Of a stretch of 12,558 nucleotides of DNA, positions 7,614 to 12,558 are shown piece by piece (position 1 is the stretch's first letter; the number at the start of each line of letters is the position of its first letter). A program made the translations under genes and the position numbers. The notes under the pieces are model-generated. The model was given only the letters and a program-made list of their open reading frames with translations, made no database searches and had not been told where the DNA came from. This DNA comes from Sulfurovum sp. (GTDB taxonomy: Bacteria > Campylobacterota > Campylobacteria > Campylobacterales > Sulfurovaceae), in contig DZAQ01000035.1 in the NCBI GenBank assembly GCA_022729615.1, positions 1 to 12,558 of the forward strand, written 5' to 3'.

Positions 7614-8309
7614 TTAAAAGCCGAAATTCATCGTCATAAAATTGGGATCGCCGTATCCAAATTGCGCACTTGTGGAACGCAGCTGTGTGATATCCATTTT
7701 TGGGTCGATCCCTTGCGGGCAGACAGCAGTGCAGGCTCCACAGAGTGTACAGTCCCAAACGCCATTGGATTGGATGGCATCAATAGCGCTTTTGATATCC
7801 TCTTCGCGCGGATCTGCCGTATAGCGATAGACCCTAGTCAGTGCGAATGGGCCGAGGAAGTTTTCGTTGACTGCGAAGACGGGACATGCCGAATAGCACA
7901 AAGCACACAGCATGCAATCGCTCTGCACCTCTGTACGCTTCTCCTCTTCAACCGAAATAGTTGTCTGCCTAGAGTGATGGAGCCATGCTGCGGCATTGCC
8001 CAGAGTCTCCTCAATGCTCTTTTTCTCCACCGCAAGATCGCGCATCACCCTATGGTACTGCAGGGGCTCTACCAAGTCACCCTCATTGGGTTTATAAGCA
8101 CACGCCAGCTCCTCCCTGCCATTGACCCGCACTCCGCAGATGCCGCAGATGCCGCTTCGGCACCCTGCTTTGAATGTGAGCGTGGGATCGGCAGTCGCCT
8201 TGATATGCAAAAGTGCCTGCAGCAGGGTCAATCCCTCCGGAATGCCAACATCGACTGTCGCGTGGGCTGGAGAGCGGTGCGCATCGAAACGCGCAATTTT
8301 AATATGCAT
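7614..8309 (-). CDS. frdB: Fumarate reductase/succinate dehydrogenase iron-sulfur subunit with a four-Cys third cluster
   Basis: 231 residues. The N-terminal ferredoxin domain holds a [2Fe-2S] site: C50, C55, C58 (CRSGICGICG) and C70. The C-terminal domain has CMLCALCYSACP (C132, C135, C138, C142) and CTLCGACTAVCP (C187, C190, C193, C197). In classical FrdB/SdhB the last motif lacks the second cysteine (Val207 in E. coli FrdB), which gives a [3Fe-4S] cluster. C190 here predicts a second [4Fe-4S] instead, as in the non-classical (type E / MfrB / TfrB) proteins. The subunit carries electrons between the flavoprotein and a partner. A strong GAGGGGGG lies 6 nt before the ATG. The gene follows frdA by 30 nt and is followed by modE after 1 nt. 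No membrane-anchor (FrdC/SdhC) or SdhE-type CCG-domain gene lies beside it. Direction of catalysis is unknown. Confidence 0.9.
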   Translation of the reverse strand: MHIKIARFDAHRSPAHATVDVGIPEGLTLLQALLHIKATADPTLTFKAGCRSGICGICGVRVNGREELACAYKPNEGDLVEPLQYHRVMRDLAVEKKSIEETLGNAAAWLHHSRQTTISVEEEKRTEVQSDCMLCALCYSACPVFAVNENFLGPFALTRVYRYTADPREEDIKSAIDAIQSNGVWDCTLCGACTAVCPQGIDPKMDITQLRSTSAQFGYGDPNFMTMNFGF

Positions 8310-8315
8310 GGCAAG

Positions 8316-8323
8316 CCCCCCTC
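8316..8323 (-). promoter_or_regulatory. Strong ribosome binding site of frdB
   Basis: On the minus strand GAGGGGGG ends 6 nt before the ATG of the iron-sulfur subunit, in the 30-nt gap after frdA. It fixes the start and suggests independent, strong initiation of this gene. Confidence 0.7.
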
Positions 8324-8339
8324 AAGACTATTTTCACAA

Positions 8340-9974
8340 TCATAAATATCTCCTCTCAAAATCGGCGCACAATACCCCATCTTCCTTCCAGTAGATCGTA
8401 TGCGCTCCAAATTGTTCATCGCTTTGCACGGGGAAATCTTCTCTGAAGTGCGCACCGCGGCTCTCGTTGCGGCTGATGGCTCCCACAAGGAGAATCTCGC
8501 TGAGTTCAAGAGCATTGCCAAACTCGATAAAATCGACAAGATTGGTATTGTTCTGTTTGCTTTTGTCTCCAAGCCCCATAAACGGAAGCTCTTTTTGGAT
8601 CTGCCGTATCGCTGCAAGGACTGCCTTGAGCTTCGTGTCGCTCCGTACGATCCCCGCGTTGTGGTAGAAAATTTTGCCGATGAACTCTCTTTTTTCATAA
8701 AAATTGATTTGATTGGTGAAATAGAAGATGCCATTGATGAAGTTTTGGTCGCTTTTGAACTGTGTATCATTAGCCGCCACCTCTTCGCAGGCGAGCGCAT
8801 ACGCAGAGGCATTTTCGCCGGCGAGCTTCCCAAATGCGACAATCTCAAGCAGGGAGTTGCCCCCGAGTCTATTGGCGCCATGCACTTTGGCGTTGCTGCA
8901 CTCGCCAACCGCAAAACACCCCTTGATCCCACGCACTTCCAAGGAGCGTTTGACATCGATCCCCCCCATGGTATAGTGCGCGACCGGCTTGATGGGGATG
9001 AGCTCATGAAGCGGATCGACACCCTCATGGAGCCTGCACAGATGCATCTCTTGCGGGAGCAGCTCCATAAGCTTCTCTTCACCGAGGTGTCTGATATCCA
9101 AAAAGACCTCTTCGCCTCTGCCGATCTCGGCGTAGATGGCGCGAGCGACACTGTCTCTTGGCAGAAGCTCATCGACAAATCGCTCCCCTTTGCTATTGAG
9201 CAGATAGCCTCCCTCTCCTCTGGCGCTTTCGGAGATGAGTATGGAGGAGTGTTTGAGAGCAGTGGGGTGGAATTGTACAAACTCAATATCACTCAGATAG
9301 CCTCCCGCGCGAATGACGGCGCAGATGCCGTCGCCTGTCGATCCGAAGGCATTGGTCGTGAAACCATGGTAGAGAGAGGCATATCCGCCCGTTGCGATGA
9401 TGACTGATTTTGCATCGATCTGTTTTACCTCTCCGGAGGCGATTTCAAGGAGTGTCGCGCCCTTGATAAGAGGATCAAGCTTGGGATTTTCTTGGGGCTT
9501 GGTGATAAGATTGAGCAGGTAGCGCTCATTCAAAAACTCTATTCCCTCCTTGAGGCAGGTATCGTAGAGAGTATGGAGGATTTTGAGCCCCGTGTAGTCT
9601 TGTGAGTAGCAGGCGCGCTTGTGGCTTGCTCCACCGAGTCGGCGCTGCGCCACCGAGGCATCTTCCCTGCGGCTAAACGGCACCCCAAGCGATTCGAGCC
9701 AGCTGATTGCGTGCGGTGCCTGTGTGCACATTTTGGTGACCATTACTTCATCACAAAGTCCCTTTGCCGAGGCGATAGTATCTTGGATATGCGACTCAAT
9801 GCTATCGCTATCGACATTTCCAAGGGCAGCATTGATGCCTCCTTGTGCCATGGATGTTTGGGAATTGGTGGGATAATTTTTCCCCACCACGAGCACGCTT
9901 GCTCCGCTTGCTTTTGCGGCAAGAGCGGCGCTCAGTCCCGCACCCCCGTCTCCTATGATCAATACATCAACCAC
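8340..9974 (-). CDS. frdA: Fumarate reductase/succinate dehydrogenase flavoprotein subunit, non-covalent-FAD type
   Basis: 544 residues. The Rossmann FAD site is VLIIGDGGAGLSAAL (4-18). Catalytic residues of the fumarate reductase family are all present: H236 (QFHPTAL), E249 and R252 (SESARGEGG), R273 (LPRDSVARA), H333 (AHYTMGGI) and R369 (GANRLGGNSL). The residue matching the covalent-flavin histidine (E. coli H44) is Q39 in SQTSMAQGG, so FAD is probably bound non-covalently. L-aspartate oxidase (NadB) shares the AQGG feature, but its REGGHS motif is absent (LGGASHKR instead) and an iron-sulfur partner follows, so NadB is unlikely. The start is GTG with AAGGGG 6 nt upstream. An in-frame TGA lies immediately before it, so no signal peptide is possible and the protein should be cytoplasmic, unlike Tat-exported MfrA. 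It lies 50 nt after hprA; a weak TATGAT at 10006-10001 could be a local -10 box. Confidence 0.9.
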   Translation of the reverse strand: MVDVLIIGDGGAGLSAALAAKASGASVLVVGKNYPTNSQTSMAQGGINAALGNVDSDSIESHIQDTIASAKGLCDEVMVTKMCTQAPHAISWLESLGVPFSRREDASVAQRRLGGASHKRACYSQDYTGLKILHTLYDTCLKEGIEFLNERYLLNLITKPQENPKLDPLIKGATLLEIASGEVKQIDAKSVIIATGGYASLYHGFTTNAFGSTGDGICAVIRAGGYLSDIEFVQFHPTALKHSSILISESARGEGGYLLNSKGERFVDELLPRDSVARAIYAEIGRGEEVFLDIRHLGEEKLMELLPQEMHLCRLHEGVDPLHELIPIKPVAHYTMGGIDVKRSLEVRGIKGCFAVGECSNAKVHGANRLGGNSLLEIVAFGKLAGENASAYALACEEVAANDTQFKSDQNFINGIFYFTNQINFYEKREFIGKIFYHNAGIVRSDTKLKAVLAAIRQIQKELPFMGLGDKSKQNNTNLVDFIEFGNALELSEILLVGAISRNESRGAHFREDFPVQSDEQFGAHTIYWKEDGVLCADFERRYL

Positions 9975-9980
9975 TCAAAT

Positions 9981-9986
9981 CCCCTT
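9981..9986 (-). promoter_or_regulatory. Ribosome binding site for the GTG start of frdA
   Basis: AAGGGG on the minus strand lies 6 nt before GTG (9974-9972). The codon just upstream of GTG is an in-frame TGA (9977-9975), which rules out any longer N-terminus. Confidence 0.75.
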
Positions 9987-10024
9987 TTCGTTTGCCGACC
10001 ATCATACGGAAGTATCCTTGCCGG

Positions 10025-10963
10025 CTACTCTCCCGATGCTATGAAAGCCTGAATATTGCGCAAAATACCAGCGAAAAGCTTTTGTCTTGCTTCGATACTG
10101 CTCCAGCCTATATGCGGAGTGATGAGAACTCTTTGCGGATGGGCGATGTGCATCAGCGGGTGTCCGGGGTCGATCGGCTCTTGGACGAGCACATCAAGAC
10201 CGGCATAAAAGCATCGTTTATCGAGCTCAAATGCAAGATCGGTCTCATTGATGATCCCTCCTCTGCCGAGATTGAGCAAAATGGCGCTCTCTTTGACGAG
10301 ATGGAGGTTGTTTTCATTGATGAGGTCGAGCGTCTTTTCGTTGAGCGGGGCATGGATCGAGATGATGTCACACTCGCTAAGGAGTCTTTCGAGTGAGAGA
10401 TGAGGAAAAATGTGCCGAAGATTCTCGCCTGAGGTGGAATGATAATAGGGTTCCGCCCCAAAAGCGCTGGCAACATGAGCAATCTCTTGACCGATAGTTC
10501 CAAAGCCGATAATCCCCCACTTTTTGCCATATATCTCACCAAACGGCCGACTCAAGTCAGTAAAGCTCCCCGAGTGGCTCCACCTGGTACTTTTGACGAT
10601 ATGGTCATAATAGGCAAGTTTCTCCAGCAGATAGAATGCCATTGCAAAAGTGTGCTGCACGACGCTCTGAGTCGAATATCCGGCTACATTTTTGACTGTG
10701 ATCCCCCTAGAGACCGCATACTCCAAATCGATGTTGTTCATCCCCGTAGCCGCTACACAGATAAGCTTGAGAAATGGAGATGCATCTATTGTCGAAGCAT
10801 CGATAACGACTTTGTTGGTGATGACTATTTGGGCATCACGAATGCGTTCAAGAGTCTGGCTTGGATGTGTAAATTTGTGGACCGACAAGTCACCGATATC
10901 TGCAAGGGGAGAAATATCGAGATCGTCTCCGAGTGTCCCGGCATCGAGTATGGTTATCCGCAT
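10025..10963 (-). CDS. D-2-hydroxyacid dehydrogenase, NAD(P)-dependent (hydroxypyruvate/glyoxylate reductase-like)
   Basis: 312 residues. The split catalytic domain surrounds a Rossmann nucleotide domain with GFGTIG (153-158). The catalytic triad is R234 (NLGRGG), E262 (QEP) and H284 (TPHIGWSS). The family interconverts 2-oxoacids and D-2-hydroxyacids such as hydroxypyruvate/D-glycerate or glyoxylate/glycolate in the cytoplasm; the exact substrate cannot be assigned. The residues after the second Rossmann strand read YYHSTSG (173-179), without the acidic residue that normally selects NAD over NADP, so cofactor preference is open. AGGAGA precedes the ATG by 6 nt, and the start is only 8 nt after the purT stop, indicating co-transcription. 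HprA/SerA-like and D-lactate dehydrogenase are alternatives. The C-terminal ACT domain of many SerA proteins is absent. Confidence 0.86.
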   Translation of the reverse strand: MRITILDAGTLGDDLDISPLADIGDLSVHKFTHPSQTLERIRDAQIVITNKVVIDASTIDASPFLKLICVAATGMNNIDLEYAVSRGITVKNVAGYSTQSVVQHTFAMAFYLLEKLAYYDHIVKSTRWSHSGSFTDLSRPFGEIYGKKWGIIGFGTIGQEIAHVASAFGAEPYYHSTSGENLRHIFPHLSLERLLSECDIISIHAPLNEKTLDLINENNLHLVKESAILLNLGRGGIINETDLAFELDKRCFYAGLDVLVQEPIDPGHPLMHIAHPQRVLITPHIGWSSIEARQKLFAGILRNIQAFIASGE

Positions 10964-10971
10964 CTTCTCTC

Positions 10972-12138
10972 CTAGTGGTCGCTCATCTGATTGACGATCT
11001 CTAGCGCTCTCTTTTTTGCCGCCTCGACATCATTGTCTAGTACGAGCGAGACGGCCATGCGTCTGCCTTCGTGGGATCGCGGCTTTCCAAAGATACGGAC
11101 AAATGAGTTTTTGGCAAAGGCGCTTTGGGGTACCTCGATTTTGGGATTATCACTATGCGATTGCGCTTTATAGGCGCCGCTTGCGCCATTGCCATAGAAG
11201 GTAAAATCAAGAGGCAGCCCCAATACGGCTCTGAGATGCAGGGCAAATTCGCTTTGGCTCTGTGTGATGAGTGTCACCATCCCTGTATCGTGAGGGCGGG
11301 GACTGAGCTCGGAGAAATAGACTTCATCGCCTTTGACAAAAAATTCTACCCCAAAAATCCCGCGGCCGCCTAGCCCGTCCGTCACTGCTTTGGCAATCTC
11401 TTTAGATCTATTAAGCGCTGTGCTGCTCATCGGCATAGGCTGCCATGAGAGGATGTAGTCCCCATCTTTTTGGATGTGTCCTATCGGCTGGCAAAATATA
11501 GTTTCGTTTTCGGTGCGAACGGTCAAAAGCGTGATCTCATAGTCAAAGGTGATAAGCTCCTCTACGATAAGCTCGCTCGCATCCCCTCTCGCCTCTTTGG
11601 CGATCTCCCAAGATACGGAGAGCTCGACAGAGTTTTTGGCGATGCTTTGACCATGTCCGGAACTGCTCATGACCGGCTTGATGACACACGGAAAGCCGAT
11701 CTGATTTGCCGCCTCTTTGAGCTCTTCAAAAGTACTCGCAAAGGCGAATTTGCTTGTAGTGAGTTTCAGCTTCTCAGCCGCGAAGATGCGGATATTTTTG
11801 CGATTCATGGTCTTGTTGACGGCTTCTGCATTGGGGATGACATGAAATCCCTCTTTTTCGGCGTCAAAAAGCGCCTCGATACTCAATGCCTCAACCTCGG
11901 GTAAAATATAGGTCGGTTTTTCACTTCGGATAAGCTCAAGAAGCGCTTGGCGATCTTGCATGTTGATCACATGGGCGCGGTTTGCCACCAAGTGCGCGGG
12001 GGCATTGGGGTACCTATCGACAGCGATCACTTCGATGCCCAATCTTTGCGCTTCGATAGCGACCTCTTTGCCCAGTTCGCCCGAGCCAAGAAGCATAATT
12101 TTGATAGAGTCAGTTCCAAGAGGAGTGGAGAATGTCAT
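10972..12138 (-). CDS. purT: Formate-dependent phosphoribosylglycinamide formyltransferase (GAR transformylase 2)
   Basis: 388 residues (E. coli PurT 392). It makes formyl-GAR from GAR, formate and ATP, the third step of purine synthesis, without folate. ATP-grasp architecture: the N-terminal IMLLGSGELGKEVAIEAQRL (14-33) and DRYPNAPAH (41-49), the ATP loop KPVMSSSGHGQS (154-165), EITLLTV (201-207), and the metal/ATP site SELSPRPHDTGMVTL (276-290). The loop has His162 where E. coli PurT has Lys. AAAGG lies 7 nt upstream of the ATG. It appears to head a unit with the hydroxyacid dehydrogenase 8 nt downstream. It ties purine synthesis to free formate. A palindromic, AT-rich spacer with a possible promoter separates it from rpsU. 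Confidence 0.96.
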   Translation of the reverse strand: MTFSTPLGTDSIKIMLLGSGELGKEVAIEAQRLGIEVIAVDRYPNAPAHLVANRAHVINMQDRQALLELIRSEKPTYILPEVEALSIEALFDAEKEGFHVIPNAEAVNKTMNRKNIRIFAAEKLKLTTSKFAFASTFEELKEAANQIGFPCVIKPVMSSSGHGQSIAKNSVELSVSWEIAKEARGDASELIVEELITFDYEITLLTVRTENETIFCQPIGHIQKDGDYILSWQPMPMSSTALNRSKEIAKAVTDGLGGRGIFGVEFFVKGDEVYFSELSPRPHDTGMVTLITQSQSEFALHLRAVLGLPLDFTFYGNGASGAYKAQSHSDNPKIEVPQSAFAKNSFVRIFGKPRSHEGRRMAVSLVLDNDVEAAKKRALEIVNQMSDH

Positions 12139-12172
12139 AAATAAACCTTTGTTTGCTGTGGATTATTTGATG

Positions 12173-12178
12173 ATTTTA
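12173..12178 (-). promoter_or_regulatory. Possible -10 element of the purT unit
   Basis: TAAAAT on the minus strand, preceded by a run of seven T (12188-12182), would start transcription around 12166 and give a 25-30 nt leader to purT. It overlaps a perfect 12-bp palindrome, TTTTAGCTAAAA (12174-12185). There is no clear -35, and the evidence is weak beyond position and composition. Confidence 0.35.
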
Positions 12179-12185
12179 GCTAAAA
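12174..12185. repeat. 12-bp perfect palindrome TTTTAGCTAAAA in the rpsU-purT spacer
   Basis: The sequence is its own reverse complement and overlaps the candidate -10 box of purT. A repressor bound here would block that promoter. AT-rich palindromes of this length can also arise by chance, and I cannot name a binding protein. Confidence 0.4.
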
Positions 12186-12209
12186 AAAGATTAATTTTGG
12201 AGGTTGCGT

Positions 12210-12231
12210 CAACGAGGAGTTTCCCCCGTTG
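12210..12231 (-). terminator. Stem-loop between rpsU and purT (possible terminator or leader element)
   Basis: On minus-strand RNA, CAACGGGGG and CUCCUCGUUG can form a 9-bp stem (two G-U pairs) with an AAAC loop. The pairing is worse on the plus strand because the wobbles become mismatches, which suggests it works in minus-strand RNA. A U-run follows only after about 21 nt (12188-12182), so it is not a textbook intrinsic terminator. The GUUG arm could instead pair with a second CAAC just downstream (12207-12204), giving an alternative small hairpin. Confidence 0.4.
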
Positions 12232-12246
12232 CAGGTGAAGCAAATC

Positions 12247-12261
12247 AGACTCTTAGAGTCT
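12247..12261 (-). repeat. Hairpin enclosing the rpsU stop codon
   Basis: AGACTC (12261-12256 on the minus strand) and GAGTCT (12252-12247) are perfect reverse complements flanking the TAA stop of rpsU as a three-base loop. Further pairing AATC/GATT is possible outside a one-base bulge. It may help 3'-end formation or stability of the rpsU message, but no U-tract follows directly. Confidence 0.45.
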
Positions 12262-12465
12262 TGATTCGTATCTGCGTAGCATATAGATTTTTTTGAGAAT
12301 TTTCTTGCGAGTTGCAATCTTCTCTTTCTTCTTCTTCTCGGTAGCAGTTTCGTGGTACTGTCGCGCTCTTGCTTCCGTTACGATGAGATTTCTATCGGAT
12401 TGCCTCTTGAATTTTCTGTACGCATCATCAAAAGAGTCTCTGGATGTTAGAGTAATTCCTGGCAT
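12253..12465 (-). CDS. rpsU: Small ribosomal subunit protein bS21
   Basis: 70 residues, typical for bS21. It has the MPGITLTSRDSFDDAYRKFK start, RARQYHETATEKKKKEK in the middle and a basic C-terminus ending MLRRYESRL. bS21 sits on the 30S platform next to the 3' end of 16S rRNA and helps initiation. It has a clear extended promoter upstream, a leader of about 60 nt and an unusually long Shine-Dalgarno match (12472-12485). The TAA stop lies in the loop of a small hairpin. It is separated from purT by 114 nt and is probably transcribed mainly on its own. Confidence 0.97.
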   Translation of the reverse strand: MPGITLTSRDSFDDAYRKFKRQSDRNLIVTEARARQYHETATEKKKKEKIATRKKILKKIYMLRRYESRL

Positions 12466-12471
12466 TGGGTC

Positions 12472-12485
12472 ATCACCCCCCTTCT
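12472..12485 (-). promoter_or_regulatory. Extended Shine-Dalgarno sequence of rpsU
   Basis: On the minus strand AGAAGGGGGGTGAT matches the full complement of a typical 16S rRNA 3' end (AGAAAGGAGGTGAT) at 12 of 14 positions, and the two differences are G for A, which still pair as G-U. The last G of the GGGGGG run lies 10 nt before the ATG. No other gene in the window has pairing this long. Confidence 0.7.
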
Positions 12486-12532
12486 TCTTAGGTTTTCAAG
12501 CAAAGGCAAAGCCCCTGAAAGTAAAGTGGAGC

Positions 12533-12538
12533 ATTATA
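12533..12538 (-). promoter_or_regulatory. -10 promoter element of rpsU
   Basis: TATAAT on the minus strand, preceded by TGG and a T-rich run, gives a consensus box with transcription starting near 12526. The leader to the rpsU ATG is about 60 nt. A -35 region would lie at or beyond the window edge. Confidence 0.65.
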
Positions 12539-12558
12539 CCAAAAAATCTTTAGAAACA

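Noticed and set aside
8131..8152. Tandem GCAGATGCC repeat
   Set aside because: It encodes the repeated Cys-Gly-Ile of the [2Fe-2S] motif CGICGV in FrdB, so protein sequence explains it.
8400..9407. Open reading frame of 335 codons on the + strand, antisense to frdA
   Set aside because: It lies fully inside a well-supported gene on the other strand, shows no domain I recognise, and such open antisense frames arise from the codon use of moderately GC-rich genes. A third frame, 9292-8228 on the - strand, is open for the same reason.
8340..9974. Flavoprotein as L-aspartate oxidase (NadB)
   Set aside because: It shares AQGG with NadB, but the NadB REGGHS segment is absent, HYTMGG is the Frd/Sdh form, and an iron-sulfur subunit gene follows directly.
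12440..12478. Eight-codon upstream ORF overlapping the rpsU start
   Set aside because: The ATG in GTGATGACC sits inside the Shine-Dalgarno pairing region of rpsU and has no separate ribosome binding site; it is likely chance.

Overview
The window reads as chromosomal DNA of a Campylobacterota (epsilonproteobacterial) bacterium. This rests on protein character and gene order, not on a database search. The first gene carries the PgbA N-terminal domain known from Helicobacter and Campylobacter. The order PgbA-domain gene / glcD / rbn, converging on comEC, resembles what I recall of the Campylobacter jejuni Cj1214c-Cj1211 region, and dnaB directly followed by comEC resembles the H. pylori HP1362-HP1361 pair. 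ComEC has the short form without the C-terminal metallo-beta-lactamase domain. G+C looks moderate, higher than in Campylobacter or Helicobacter, which fits an environmental lineage such as Sulfurovum/Sulfuricurvum-like bacteria; genus is not resolved.

Layout. Positions 82-2999 on the + strand form a tightly packed three-gene unit: an exported PgbA-domain protein, a GlcD-type FAD-linked 2-hydroxyacid dehydrogenase (stop/start overlap TGATG), and a YihY/BrkB six-helix membrane protein. It has a clear -10 box upstream and a perfect 8-bp inverted repeat between that box and the start codon. The last gene converges on comEC and overlaps it by 42 bp, with no recognisable terminator.

Positions 12526 down to 2958 on the - strand hold nine genes read right to left: rpsU (bS21), purT, a D-2-hydroxyacid dehydrogenase, a fumarate reductase/succinate dehydrogenase-type flavoprotein and iron-sulfur subunit, modE, ispG, dnaB and comEC. 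Spacing is tight from purT to modE (8, 50, 30 and 1 nt) and from ispG to comEC (0 nt and a 4-nt overlap). Larger gaps lie at rpsU-purT (114 nt) and modE-ispG (84 nt), so three transcription units are likely: rpsU; purT-hprA-frdA-frdB-modE; ispG-dnaB-comEC. No stretch over 300 bases lacks a gene. I saw no tRNA, rRNA, CRISPR array, insertion sequence or phage gene.

How the genes may fit together. ispG, dnaB, purT and rpsU are housekeeping (isoprenoid precursors, replication, purines, translation). The more accessory part is a soluble-looking FrdA/FrdB pair. It has no membrane-anchor gene beside it, four cysteines where classical enzymes carry a [3Fe-4S] cluster, and a Gln where the covalent FAD-histidine usually sits. 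It is translationally linked to the molybdate sensor ModE. That locus, an unusually long Shine-Dalgarno pairing ahead of rpsU, and the operator-like repeat ahead of the PgbA-domain gene are the points most worth a second look. I found no convincing wholly new system; most of the window is conserved core genome.
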